In this document: positions 47,193 through 59,932 of the stretch, in pieces
Layout: the number at the start of each line of letters is the position of its first letter
Position numbering within the stretch: position 1 is the first letter of the stretch
From: Fratercula arctica
Lineage: Eukaryota; Chordata; Aves; Charadriiformes; Alcidae
DNA: 64,000 nucleotides
Direction of reading: 5' to 3'
Assembly (NCBI GenBank): GCA_947846985.1
Contig: CANTUZ010000001.1
Span: 188,465,455 to 188,529,454 of the forward strand
The notes under the pieces: generated by a model
Seen by the model: only the letters and a program-made list of their open reading frames with translations
Told to the model about the DNA's origin: nothing
The model's database searches: none
Position numbers and translations under genes: made by a program

Positions 47193-49819
47193 TACTCAAA
47201 GCGCACAGTCAAAGCTGTAAAAAGCGTTTCTTCAACCTTATTCAACGACAGTAATAACCCTTTTCAGTTTTAACATGTGTGCAAATTGTGCTAATTAACT
47301 GATTTTAAATTCTGATTGCTGAGCATTGGATAAGTATTATTGAACTAACCATAAGAAATCTTTACAGTTAAAAACAAGTCACAAATTATTCCCTGAGCAA
47401 TTTTGAATAATTTCTGAGAGTGATTCTTCCATGAACATCCCCCTGCTCAGCCATATTATTGGCTGAATGATTTGCTACATTCTGCTGTTAATGTGTGGGA
47501 TCAAGTCAAATGGTATGACAGGTAAAATAAGATCTTGGTTAAAATAGTATTACTTGGATATTTCTCTTATTTAATATATATTATATATAAAATATATAAA
47601 ATATTTTATTTAATCAGAGACTGCTTTCAATTTCATTGTTTTCCCTCAGTCTGAAGAGAACCAGCGGCTAGTGGCAGTTTTGTAGAACGGCCATGTAGGT
47701 CATATAAAGTAAGAAGAGATTAATTTGGAGGAAGTTGTCTGAACGCTCTTATCTTCTTTTTTAACGGAACCTAAGAAGTCACCAGAAATTCCTAGGGGAA
47801 TACATCTTGCAGAACAGAGATAGTGGTGTATTTAAAGGTAAGAGCAGATTTAGAGAAGTATTAAAGCAAACATCACAGATCAAACTCATGAAATCATGGT
47901 ATTAATGATCAGTCCCAGGCTTAACACAGAAACAATGAAGGCCACAGCAGAGAACTGCAGAAGTTAGAGATGAAATGGTATATTAGGCTTTCTAAAGTCA
48001 GTTTTTCTGTCAATTCAGGATTGATTCCCGCAGTGCACTTTGTAGTGTTCTATGCAGTCTGGTTTAAAAGGTTTCTAGCAATAGGAATTATGTAATTTCC
48101 TGGTAGCAAACAATGTCTAACAAGCAACTGAAAGTCATTAAAGACTCAGTAAGTCAGTCAATTGTTAGCCTTGTAACAGAATCTTTGATTGCATTTGTGA
48201 TCAGCGGGTAGGTTTATATTCTGCTTTACCTGTAGCAAGTGGACAGATGCTATCTTGGAACAGATTCTGGTATTTGGACTGAGGTTCCTGAAAGAGTTAT
48301 TTACTTATGCCACTTGCAGCCACCACAGTGCAAGGAATGACTAATGCCATCAAGATAAAGATCAGATGTTACAAGCTTTCCCAGGCTCCTTGTTCTCAAC
48401 TTCTTTATAATCTGTCATAGTCACGGAGAAAAGACATTGTTTTGGATTAATAGCATCCCACTAAAAACTTCTTTTCTTGTTGAAGGCATCTATTCTCCTG
48501 CTCAAAATGGTTGATGGCAGATGTCTTTCTCCCTTTGTCTTCCTCACACATTACTGTTGCCCATGCCAAAACGGTGACTTTAGAAATGTGGGGTTCAGTG
48601 AACATCTGAAAGAGTGCTGTGCAGCAGATAACTCTGGTGATATGGGGAGCCATGAGTCCATTTCTCTCGTGCATGAATACAGCTAGATGGCATTCACTGA
48701 AAAGCAGATGCTTCACTCTTGCTGCACTTTTGGATAGATCAAAATGAGGCCAAACACTTCCCAAATGAGGTGAAATAGTTCAACAGAGAAAAATGGCCGA
48801 GAACGGTAAAAGGTTGTACAGTTTCTGTTCAGCATTGACTAAACTGAATGTTTTGACTTTTCCTTTGACATATGTTAAGATGAAATGCACCTAAACTTAA
48901 TTTCAAAACATAAACACGCTTGTGTGTTTTAGGAATTAATTAAAGAAACAATTAATCTGCATACAATTTATGAATTATTTCTTAATTGTGTATCTCATAA
49001 ATTGAATAAAACATAGTGAATTTTACTAAAATTTGAAACATTTCAATTATTTGCAAGTGCAGGGATTTACCTTACTTGTCAGTTCTGATTGTAATTAAAA
49101 GAATACTTAAGAAGCCTTTTGCAGCGGATGAAACATTTGCTAAAACAAAAGTCACAGTATTCTGTAGGAGGCTCAAGGCAAATTGGTCTGTAAACAGTGA
49201 GACAGAAAATATAAAATATAGTTTCCTACTCTTCAGAGAACTTAATGAGTGATAATGAGTTGTCTTCAACAGTATTAACGTGTTCAATTACAAATCACTG
49301 TTTTGAGGTTAATTTTTTCTCTGACTTGAATGGACCAATAATTTACACCAAATTTTCTGGTCAAGAGCAAAATTATTGTCAGTTTCCTCTATCCTCCTGC
49401 TTTCTTACTTCAATAATCTAGATCTTAGTGATCTTACCAGTGGGATATGGTAACCTGAAATACAATCTTGTAAAGTTATTTGTTGCTCACCTCATGGAGG
49501 GAACACGGTTGTAGGAAGGCCTTCAGGTGTAGCTGAAGCAAGTAAAGACACAATAGAAACATCTTGTGTTTTATTTCTGATGAAAAAAATCCTCAAAGTT
49601 ACAGTTTTCAAACACTTGCCAATAGGGCTTGAAGGCACTTATCTCATCAAAGCCAAATCTGTAATTCAGATGCATAAATAAAGATGTAGGTTCATCTCTG
49701 AAGGTATCCCAGTTTTAAGGGATTTGAAATCCTTAAAATTTGGTGCTGTCTTATTTCTATTAGATGTTGGTTAGTATCATGTAAAAGGTGATAATTAAAA
49801 TGAAGAACTCTGACACTTC
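47193..49819. other. Unique AT-rich non-coding DNA
   Basis: No gene recognised. A self-complementary AT-rich tract lies at about 47572-47614. The minus-strand frame at 48447-48764 (105 codons) overlaps a plus-strand frame and resembles nothing known to me. Confidence 0.55.
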
Positions 49820-50786
49820 TATTGGAGGCCAATAACTAGTGGTGTATCCCAAGGGGTCAATACTGGGTCCAGTCCTGTTCAATATCTTCATTGGTGGTCT
49901 GGATGGTGGGGCAGAGTGTACCCTCACCGTGTTTACTTATGACACAAAACTGGGAGGAGTGCCTGACATGCCAGAGGGTTGTGCTGCCATCCAGAGGGAC
50001 CTCAACAGATTGGAGAAATGGGCTGACTGGAACCTCGTGAAGTTCATCAAGAGGAAGTGCAGCAACCTGCACCTGGGGAGAAACAGCCTCAGGCACCAGT
50101 ATGTGCTGGGAGCTGACCGGCTGGAAAGCAGCTTTACAGAAAAGGACCTGGGAGTCCTGGTGGACACTGAGGGGACCATAAGCCAGCAATGTGCCCTTGC
50201 AGCAAAGAAGGAATATGGTATTCTGGGCTGCCTTAGATGAAGTATTTCCAAGTCAAGGGAGGTGATACTCCCACTCTACTCAATACTGGTGAGGCCACAC
50301 CTGGAGTGCTGTGTCCAGTTCTGGGCTCCTCAGTACAAGGAGGCAGTCCAACAGAGGGCCATTAAGATGATTAAGGGACTGGAGCATCTCAGCTCTGAGG
50401 AAAGACTGAGAGAGCTGGGACTGTTTAACCTGGAGAAGGTCTTGGGGGAATCTCATCAATATGTACAAATATCTGAAGGGAGGGTGAAAAGAGGTCAGGC
50501 TCAGGCTTTTCAGTGGTGTGCAGTGGCAGGACAAGAGGCAGAGGGCACAAACTGAAACATGGGAGGTTCTCTCTGAACATCAGGAAACACATTTTTTTTA
50601 CCATGAGGGTGACAGAACACCGGCAAAGGTTGCCCAGGGAAGCTGTGCAGTTTCCGTCCTTGGAGATATTCAAAAGCTGTCTGGACAACTGGCACTAGGT
50701 GACCCTGTTTGAACAGGGAGGTTGAACCAGATGACCTCCAGAGGCACCTTCCAACCTCAGTCATTCAGTGATTATGTGTTTCTGTA
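49820..50786 (+). mobile_element. CR1 LINE, 5'-truncated, includes part of RT domain
   Basis: Sense copy starting in the reverse-transcriptase domain (GSILGPVLFNIFIGGLD at about 49857-49907) and running to the 3' terminus. The catalytic box that reads F-A-D-D in intact CR1 is F-T-Y-D here (49932-49943), so both neighbours of the invariant aspartate are altered. An in-frame TGA interrupts the frame at about 50238. After [14 protein letters not shown] (about 50440) the frame is shifted, and the remainder ([28 protein letters not shown]) is read in another phase to about 50698. The tail is degenerate. An old, dead copy. Confidence 0.93.
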
Positions 50787-53639
50787 ATGACATTTCTTTT
50801 AACTCATGAATAGGAAAAAAAAAGAGATTATCCTGAAAAAAACCATTACGTTTCTTTCTTTTTCTTCCTTTTAAAAGAAGTGAATTCGTGCCTACTTTTG
50901 TGAATTTGGCTTAAACATTTATAAAGTCCTGATTCAAAAAGTAAAATAAAAGAGAATAACATTATTCATTCCTTTTTGAATTAGTTATTTGTGGGAGAAG
51001 AAACTGTCTTTTTCTGGTTACTTGTCTATATGTTCCTTACCCTCAATAAATACAGACCTCAAACTATTTCCAAAGAGAGCAACACTCTATAATTGTTCCA
51101 TTCTTCTAGTGTAACAAGCTGTGAGAGCAGCTCAGGTATGCACAACTGAAGAATTGGGTAGAAAAATGTTATGTCAGACTCGTTTATATTTATTGCTAGT
51201 TTTGGTCCTGACTGCATGAGGAACATTAGTTCCTAATATCTTGCTGCTACAAGCAGGGAAAAACAGCTATATATCTAAGTGCAAATATGGATAAACAGAC
51301 AAATGCAATTAAGACAATATAGAGGTTACTACTTTTCACTACTTGGCCTGAAAACCGAAACATGAATTTATACAGTTTCTTCTATACTTTTATACCACTG
51401 ATAATGATTAGTAGGACAAACTAGACCAAAAAAATGCATGGTAGGAAAAAGATTCAGGTGAAAAGAGATGGGAGGGAAAAGAAGGCACATAAAGAGAAAT
51501 GAACAGAAAAGTGTATGGTGGCTACAGACAAGCTCCAATGCAATGGAGACACTGTGTTTCCTGTTTGACATAGGCAGAGAAGTGAGCACAACAGTCATGA
51601 CAGCAGAATGAGGCTTTGGGGTGGTTTTCAAGGAATTCTGGGCAATAAGAGATATTCTAAGTGAAGGTTCCGAGGTTTTGCGTCATTGAACATAAGTGCC
51701 CAGTGTATTGAGTTGCTCTCTGAAATCAAGGAGGTGATGTACAGACCTCAGAGCAGATGACATATACCTGTAGGAATTTGTACTAGTCAGTACTAGTCAG
51801 AATGTGGAGAACTGCACACTACAGGAGCTGAAACTTTAAAGTGGCCTTTGGTTGAAGTCATGGTTTAGTCATGAGCTAATGTAAAAGAACAGGTGAGTCT
51901 TGGAAACACTACACTGGAGAAAATAATGAAGCTTTCTGAGAACTTGGAGGTTATGAAAATCAACATTGGTCACCACTGCTGTTTGTGAATCTACTTTAGC
52001 TATGGGTTTGACTGAAACCTGAGAAAGCAAATTATTTTACTTGCACAAGGGTTGTAAGCATTCCAGTTGAACTCACTAGAGTTATATCCACTTTTGTCCA
52101 ACTAGGTTTTTGGATGAATAATTAAACTGAAAAATCTGACTTGAAAAAGGTATATGGAGCTAAGTATTCTTGAATTTGGGTAACTGTATGGCCTTGAACC
52201 TCCTAGTTTCTTCCTTGCGCCTTTTCTTGTGCCACACTGAAGTGGGGAAGTGATGAAATGAAACCTGTGAAATCTTTCTCTACAGAGGTCTTTGGACAAA
52301 TTAACTACACGAAGTCTTGATATTTGTATTGCCAGTGAGCACATCTACTCCTTACCCACGCATCTACAATAAAGATACAAAATTCATGTAAATGCATTTG
52401 TGGAGAAGATCCTACAGAAACAGATTCCTTTTAAGACAGCAGTAACTTGTTCTCTTCTCTGGACTATGCAGCCTATATACTGTGAAACTGCAGCCTTTGC
52501 TTTGATGCACTGTGTCAAACACAAGTTAAAAGAGGGAAAAGATATCCCCTTGCTTTCATTGTTTCCCTCCCACCAAATAAAAGCATATTTTCTTATCTGA
52601 TAAGATTTAATTACTAGAATCCAAAAATCAATATAATTTACAACCAAAGGAATACTAAAAAAGAAGAAAAACATAGTTAAGAAAAAGGAAAACGTCCATA
52701 AATACAATCTTCATTTCTTGATGACATTTGTATGTCTGCTCTTCAGAAGACGTAGAATATTCCCTAGCAATTTTCTGCGTAATGATTACAGTGACATTTT
52801 CTGCGTATTTGGACTAAATGATATAGAAAATTATGATGGAGTCCTCACTTTGAGACTGTATTAGTCAATGTGTCAGTCATGCTGTTTATTAGTTGGTCAT
52901 TTATTTCATACTGTGCATGGAAGAGAACCCGTCGGGTTTTTTTGTTTGTTTGTTTGTTTTGTTGTTGTTAGCTCATGTGTACTAATGACATCAAGAAATA
53001 AGCCTTAGATTGGATTCTAACTCTGTCTTATATGATTTCTTTCATTTCAGTTGAAGTTGACATGGTATCTGTCTTTAAATGCACCTTCACCTTTCTATCC
53101 TTTCTTTTTGAACTTCTTGCTGCAGACTGTTACCTTGTCAGTGGGGTTAATTACCTCCTGCCCTGGTTAAGACGCTTCCATTTTGTTATAGTTCTTTCCC
53201 TGTTCTGTTTTATGGCTCTCCTGATATTACATTCCTTAGCCTGAACATGTATTAGAGCACCTGTATTTCAACATTTAGCCTCCCTCTCCTTTTTCTCAGT
53301 TATTTGTTTTAATTTAACAAGGTTTATATTTTACATATGAGCAATTAAGTATGTAAAACAATTAAATTGTTGCCTCTAATAGCTTTTTATATTAATTCAC
53401 GGTTTCTACTTGGCCGGGTTAGCTAGGTATCTTCATGAATTTGGAAAGCTTACTGTTTTGGGGAAGATTTTGCTTCATGGGTTGTCATCACTCTCCCTGG
53501 TTTAGAATATATTGTACTGTATAATTTCTACCATTTTACTCATTATTTTGCTAAAACTGCTCTGAAAGTGAAATGATTCTGTTGCAAACACTCTTCCCTT
53601 GTGTGTGGTACGTCTGGGTGCATGGCAAAGATAAGGAGA
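50787..53639. other. Unique AT-rich non-coding DNA
   Basis: No gene or transposon recognised. It contains an exact 10-bp tandem pair TACTAGTCAG (51781-51800) and a TTTG/TTG microsatellite (52937-52969). Confidence 0.55.
52937..52969. repeat. (TTTG)n/(TTG)n microsatellite
   Basis: About 33 bp of TTTG units grading into TTG units. Confidence 0.95.
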
Positions 53640-54385
53640 ATACAACTGTTCTGTGTCAGGGTGATTTAATGATGGATATCAAGAAGACATTGCAAAAATG
53701 GCAGAACAAGGACTCATTGCTAAAAATTAGTATAAAGCAAAGTACTACAGTTAACATGGAAAAGAAGGTTTTGAGTGAGTACAAACTGCTTTTGACTAAA
53801 CAGCACAATGCTAAACCATTAACGGGAAGTGTCATTCTGGGATATGCTAATGCAAGTTTTGTATTGAGGGCATGGCAACTAATCATTCTGCTAAGCTGGC
53901 AGTGGTAAGTTTTTGGATGGAGTTTGGTTGCCAACACTGGATATTTCATGCTAAGGCAGATGCTGATAAATTGGAGAGAACATCTAAGTCAGTAATAAAA
54001 ATAACCAGAAATTTAAAAAATATCATTTTGGATGAAAGGCTAAATATTTGGATTGTGTTATTCTAGAAGACCAATAGCGGAGGTAAAAAGATATTGAAAA
54101 AAGGAACCAGAGTGTGGTCTGTTACTCTGCATGGCCATTGTGTATAGCAATTTACTTGCCTTTCTTTAAGAGAGGTTTGAGACCAGGGGACAGTTTCTAG
54201 TTATGAGGATTCCTCGGGAACAAGCTACCAAGGTATGGGACGGGATTCCCACTAGGGGGAATTTATGAGAACAGACTAGACCAGTATGTATCACTTAAGA
54301 ATAGTGTAGATATGTTTCTTCTTAAATTGGTGTGAAGGGTTAGAGCTGATGACCTAAGATCTTATGCCTAAGGAATTGTAGCTGC
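53640..54385 (+). mobile_element. Ancient CR1/L3-like LINE remnant, sense
   Basis: No frame survives, but the nucleotide order follows the ORF2 C-terminal region of an old CR1/L3-type element. There is a GTCATTCTGGGATATGCTAAT block (about 53831, ILGYAN / ILGCIN type). Next comes GGCATGGCAACTAATCATTCTGCT (REVIILL-like), then GATAAATTGGAGAGAACATC (about 53966, the DKLERVQ region). GATGAAAGGCTAAATATTTGG (EERLxxLG region) follows, and finally a 3' UTR-like part with CAAGCTACCAAGG and GAACAGACTAGACCAGTAT. Edges are fuzzy; the core is 53800-54320. It is much more diverged than the CR1 copies around it and probably predates the bird-specific families. Confidence 0.6.
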
Positions 54386-54940
54386 TATTGATAATGTTTT
54401 ACCTCTATATTTCTATAACTAAAAATTCAAGAAGGCAAAGTGACTAGGTGGATCATCTTACTTTACTTTGGAGTACACAGGTTAGGTGTTGAAGACTAAA
54501 TTAGTTATCTTTGTCTTCTAGACATTATGGAGAAAGAAATAGCTGCACAATGAGATTCATTTGATGTATCCTAGACTTTTTACAATGGAGTGAACTGTTC
54601 TCTGTTCTGCCTCGTTCCTCTGATTCTGAAGAGACTTGATTACATTTAGATGTTTAACTTCTTTATGCCCAAATATGGTGAGAGCACTTTCAGGCCAGAA
54701 CTTCAGATTCTGGGGTTCTTCATGTGCAGCTTGCTTTCTTGCAGAAGTATCTTCACAGATGGATACAGATAGTTTTCCAAATGGTTCCAGCCCTGCCAGG
54801 CATGAGCAAGAACCTCTCTGGATGGTTGGTAATAATGTGCTCGTGCATGGCTGTGCTGGCATCGCTGTCTCCCACCCCTCAGCAGGGCATGGTGGGTTGG
54901 ATTCAGACCACACAAATATACTTACATGACACCCTGGGCT
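54386..54940. other. Spacer between old and younger LINE copies
   Basis: About 550 bp with overlapping frames on both strands (for example 54557-54913 minus, 118 codons; 54636-54929 plus, 97 codons). No frame matches a family I know, and mutually overlapping frames on both strands point to chance. It could be an unrecognised part of either flanking LINE. Confidence 0.4.
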
Positions 54941-56257
54941 GGAAGGCAGCTATCAAGAAGGTTAAGAAAGAGAATCTGGGGAACTACAGGCTGGTCACCT
55001 TCACCTCACTCCCTGCCACAGTGATGGAGTACATCCTTCTGGAAACAATTTCCAAACGTGAGGGACAGGAAGATGATTGAACGCACTCAGTGTGGATTTA
55101 TGTAGATAAAGTCATGCTTAACCAATAACACAGGTTTCTATGATGAGAAGAATTGCTTGGTGGATGAGGGAAGAGCAGTGGCTGTTTTAAATCTTGACTT
55201 TAGCAAGGTTTTCAGCACTGACTCCCATAACTGATGGTTAGGCTAGATAACTATATGGTGATGTGACTTGAAGATGGCCTGAACTGCTGTGCTTATAGTG
55301 TTGTTATCAGTGGCCTGAAGTCCGGGTGGAGGCCAGTCACTAGTGGTATGCTCCAGAGGTTGATACTGGGGCCAATAAAGTAACACCTTCATTAATGACC
55401 TGGACGATGGGACAGAGTGCACCCTCGGCAAGTTTGCAGAGGGACCGATTTATACCCTAGATGACTTTGCTGCCATTCAGAAAACCTTGACAGCCTGGAG
55501 AAGAGGACAAACAAGAACTTAATGAAGTACAAAAAGGGGATATGACAACTCCTGCAGCTGGGGACAAATAACCCCGTGCACTGGTATGGCCTGCAGGTTG
55601 ATCAGCTGGAAAGGAGCTTTGCAGGAAAAGAGCTGTGGATCCTGGTGGACAAGAAATTGAACTCGAGCCAACAATGTGCCTTTGAAGCAAGGAAGAATAA
55701 TAGCCTCTCCAGGGCTACGTCAGGAACAGCACTGCATCACCTGCATGTCAAGGGGGTGATCCTTCCCCTCTCCTCAGCACTGGTGAGGTCCCACCTGGAG
55801 TGCTTGTTCCCATCCTGGCCTTTCCAGTACAGAGGTACGTAGACATACTGGAGTGAATTGAGCAAAGGACTGTGAAGACGCTGAAGGATTTGGAGCATGT
55901 GAACTATGTGGAGAGGCTGAGAGCTGTGACCATTCATCCTGGAGTAGAGAAGGCTCAGGGGCATCTTATCCATGTGTATGGATACCAGGCGGAGGGCAGT
56001 AAAGAAGACAGAGCCAGTAAAGAGGCAATGGGCACAAACTGAAATGCAGGAAGTTTTGTCTGAATACCAGGAAACACATTTTTTTACTGAGAGGGTGACT
56101 GAGCACTGAACAGGTTGCCTGGAGATGTGGTGGAATCTTTATCCTTAGAGATATCAAAAGTCCATCTGGACATGTTCCTAGGCAACCTGCTTTCAGTGAT
56201 CCTGCTTCAAGCAGGGCAATTGGGCTAGATGATCTCTAAAGGTGCCCATTCTGTGAT
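54941..56257 (+). mobile_element. CR1 LINE, longest copy in window, heavily decayed
   Basis: Sense copy of about 1.3 kb starting upstream of the RT core. Recognisable blocks: ENLGNYRLVTFTSLP (about 54970-55015; the NYRPVSLTSVP region), a LVDEGRAVAVLNLDFSKVF-like block (about 55155-55212), a stretch matching RWRPVTSGVPQGSVLGP at nucleotide level (about 55325-55375), then F-A-E-G (55433-55444) where intact CR1 has F-A-D-D. QLERSFAGKELWILVDKKLN follows at about 55600-55660, and the 3' UTR/tail ends in CCCATTCTGTGAT. Numerous frameshifts, stops and deletions separate these blocks. The missing catalytic aspartates and broken frame show it is inactive and old. Confidence 0.92.
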
Positions 56258-57866
56258 CAAACAACTGCTGACAGAGTAGTGTAAGTAACCAAGGTTTCGC
56301 TGTGGAAAGGTTTTAGCGCTCTGCTGCTCAGCATTGTCACTGCTCACTTTTGTTTGGACTGAAGTATGAACTTCTGTTGAACTTGCCCAGGACTGTTTTG
56401 CAATGAGACCTTCCTATATACATGAATGAGAAAGTCCTGCTTTCTTGCAGGACAGAGACAGAGAAAAAATCCTTTTTATATCAGTAGAGAGAAAATTTGT
56501 CTAATGAGGCCTAAGTCTGAAGATTTGCTCAGGAAATTTTCTCACTCAATTTAAGCAGAGATCCATCTGTATTAGACTGAACGAAAGCTTATGCACGATG
56601 CTGTAGTTTGGCCTCTGGTTACTCGTTACTGCTTATGAGGACCTGTCTAATGTTTAAAATTTAAACACTGACTAAAGTAAATTTTAAAATTACTGCACTA
56701 CCTGGACTCTTTATCCCAGTAAATAAAGCTATACAGGAGCAATTTAAATTTTCCAAGGATAAAGATTAGTCTTTAATTTGGAATGCTAAAAATTCTACCA
56801 TGTTGTGTACATGTAAACAGTAATAGTTAAGAAAGTGTGGGGAGCATTTTCTAACAGAAAGTAGCCCAAGGTTAATGCTGCTCTAACCCTCATTACTTGA
56901 ATTCGTGAACTAATGCCCTGAGATAGAGCAGGGACATATGTGCACTCTTGCTTCTGCTGCTGGGAAACTGAACACAGTGAATATTAAAGTGCAGTCTGGG
57001 GGATAATAATCTCTGGTAGCTAATCTTTTTGCCTTATTCTTATGGAGTAATCAATATATAAAGTGGCTGCTCAAACATACCAGTTTCTTAATTTTTCTAG
57101 GGCCACCTCCTTTGATCCACACAATTTTTGCCCACAGTATTCTTTTGCCTAGCACAATTTGTATCAAACTCCAGACTGTGCTATTGCTTTGTGTGTTATA
57201 TGCACCTGGAGTCATGTGTGTTTTTTAAATGGGGAGACTGATCATATAAATTTTTTTTCTCTTTCAAAGAATTTACTTAGTCTTGTTTTAATGTTTGCAT
57301 GCAGATGTGTGAGCGTGGCAAGCCAACTACACTGTAGACACAGTTCTGAGTTAATCTGCGTGGATGTCCTCTAAATAATTGATTTTGTAAACGGGGAGAA
57401 AAAAAAATAATCCAGGGATTTATCTGGTGCTCAAAGGCCTTTTTCTCCTGCAGCCAGCTCTCACTGCCAGGTGTACTGTTGGACCTTTGGCGTGACCCAG
57501 CCTGAATTGCTGTCTCAGTGACTGCCAGAGGCAGTGTCTGCACTCCAGTGGCTTCATTCCAGGTTAAGCTGTAAAACAAATTTGGTCCAGAAATTTCACT
57601 ACAATGAATTATAAGCAGGCGTTCACTACCTGGTGGGTCTAGCCTGGCTTGCTCCTGGGTAGTTCAAGAAGCCTTCTGGAGTTACGGTTTGAAGGGAAAG
57701 AAACACTATAAACTAATGCAATTCTAAATCATGTCTGCAAATTCTTTTGAGTGCCCTTTCCTAATAAGATACCAATTAGATATAGGCAGCTATTCCTTCT
57801 GCCCTGCTACTGCCAGTTTTCATAGTTCAGTAATGCTTGACTAACATTTGCCTGAAGTTTTCTAGC
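56258..57866. other. Unique non-coding DNA
   Basis: No recognised gene or repeat. A minus-strand frame at 57277-57579 (100 codons) has no family resemblance. Confidence 0.55.
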
Positions 57867-58149
57867 ACAGAATCACAGAATGGTTCGGGTTGGAAGGACC
57901 TTAAAGATCATCCAGTTCCAACCCCCCTGCCATGGGCAGGGACACCTCCCACTAGACCAGGTTTTCTAAAGCCGCATCCAGCCTGGCCTTGAAGGTTTCC
58001 AGGGATGGGGCATCCACAGCTTCCCTGGGCAACCTGTTCCAGTGTCTCATCACCCTCACAGTAAAGAATTTCTTCCTGATATCTAATCTAAATCTTTCTC
58101 TTTCAGTTTGAGGCTGTTACCCCGTGTCCTATCATTACACTCCCTGATA
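57867..58149 (-). mobile_element. CR1 LINE 3' end, antisense, young
   Basis: Reverse copy of the CR1 terminus: ACAGAATCACAGAATGG, GGTTGGAAGGACC, CCAACCCCCCTGCCATGGG, then the reverse of the ORF2 C-terminus ([26 protein letters not shown] region; GGCATCCACAGCTTCCCTGG, CAACCTGTTCCAGTGTC) ending near CATTACACTCCCTGAT. It is 283 bp and well preserved. Its first about 115 bp closely match the nested copy at 41271-41386. It is opposite in orientation to the sense copies at 9.5, 26, 45.8, 49.8 and 54.9 kb. Confidence 0.96.
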
Positions 58150-59915
58150 TGTATTTTCTCTTAAATGATTTATTTAGAAAGCACGTGGACAACTCAGCTG
58201 CAGACCTCTTCATGGTCCTAAGAGCTTCAGAGCGGTAGGCTGTTCCTTAGTGCTCACAGAATGAGCTTGTGGTGATGAGAAGCTGAGATGAGGAGCAATA
58301 TCAATTTCCTGACTAAGCCAGTACACGCTTTGCCAAAAGCTTCTCTTTAGCAGTCTCTTAAGGCTATGGATGTGAAACAGCTATTAAATCATTCTACTTT
58401 CCATGGTGGTTTCAACTCTATGTTTTCATTGGCCACATGCTGGAACTACAGGTTCTGTGCAGTGTCTTCTGTGCTCTTTGAAAATCTGTTCTTTATGTAC
58501 AAAGCCTTTGCTTTTTAGAAATATTATTGAGGCAGTAGCATACTGATACATCTAACAAGTGGACTTCTCTGATATATCTGTATCCAATTCTTTTAGTTTT
58601 CTCCATAAATTTATTTTAGACTTTTTGAATGAATTTGTGACTGTGAAGTACTCTTCAGGTTTGATTTTTGGTTTCTAGTATACTATGGTTGAAGACTTCC
58701 CCGTTTTGTATTAATATTGAAAATTATGAAGGTGTTCCCTGGTGAATACAAATCTTCATAGCTTTGCTACTGTGATTTAGACTTTCGCCACTGTGATAGC
58801 TTTGCTGGTTTCACAGACCAGTACATGAATGAAACATGTTTAGTTTTCAAATGCACTACATCCCTGAATTTAACAGTGGTGATAATAACTTAAACTGATT
58901 CTCTGGCTTGTAGATGTACAGCCAGTGAACTGTCTTGGTTAACAAGTAGATACATCAGATGAATGTGCCACAAAGATTTTGTTATTTTTCCTTAAAAGTA
59001 TGATAACATCATACTTGTTGTAAAAAATTCGCCTTAGAAATAGTTTTATATTGAAAATCACATAACCCAGAAGTATCTACTGGGTAACATAGTGCAAACT
59101 GCAAAATTATAAAAGCCTATGGACCAGTAAGAAGCAAAGATGAAATAAATTTGAAAGTTTACTGCAGGTGCAGGTGCCTTGGGGTAACATAAAATGTGCA
59201 GTCAGAAAATACACAAACGTTCTGATTTTGATGGAGTAACTGGGATATTTTATTGGTTTTAGGTCATTAGCTAAATGTGTTTGTTTCAATGGGTGGTTAT
59301 TACAGAAAACGCCATCCATATTTTGTGTTTTAACTTAAGAACTGTGACTGGTCATTTGCCTGGAGGGCAATAATAATATGCAGCCATAATCTGCAGGCTC
59401 ATCAGCATTTACTTATAAGGTTTCTCTTCCATGCCAATTAAGAAACTAGTTGTTTACATCAAAATTATATTTTCCTTTCTATGCCATGCCTCCTTTTTTT
59501 GGTGGATTTCTGTGGCTGAAATTTTTTTCCCCCTCCTTCAAAGGCATCTGTCTTCCTTGCTCATTCCTGGGATCATCTACAGCCCCTTTACTGCCTTCCT
59601 TTGAAGCAACACTACAGGCTCATGGCCAGGGGCCATAACAGGCTCCTGAGTCCATCTCTCATCTCAGCTCCTTCATTTCCTTTCCTTGCCTGCTCCTGCT
59701 TCATGCTGCCCAAAGCTGCCCTCACAAAACTGCCCTCATGTCTTCTCCGAGTTAGCCACATCTTCCAGCACCTTCTTATCAAATCCTTTTAGCAACAGGC
59801 TTTCACCCTTCCTCCATTCTGGGAATTGTCCATAACTGTTGAAGGGATTTCTCACTTTTCTTGCCCCTTACTAAATCACAGGGCTAAAGCGTACACACCT
59901 CTTGTCCATCCATGC

Positions 59916-59932
59916 TTTTTTTTTTTTTTTTT
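59916..59932. repeat. Poly-T run (T17)
   Basis: Uninterrupted run of 17 T. Confidence 0.97.

Noticed and set aside
47572..47614. AT-rich near-palindrome as a replication origin or transposon terminus
   Set aside because: Simple TA/TTTA low complexity. Imperfect pairing and no flanking inverted or direct repeats.
54557..54929. Overlapping plus and minus frames of about 100 codons before the CR1 at 54941
   Set aside because: Open frames on both strands over the same bases, with no family resemblance.
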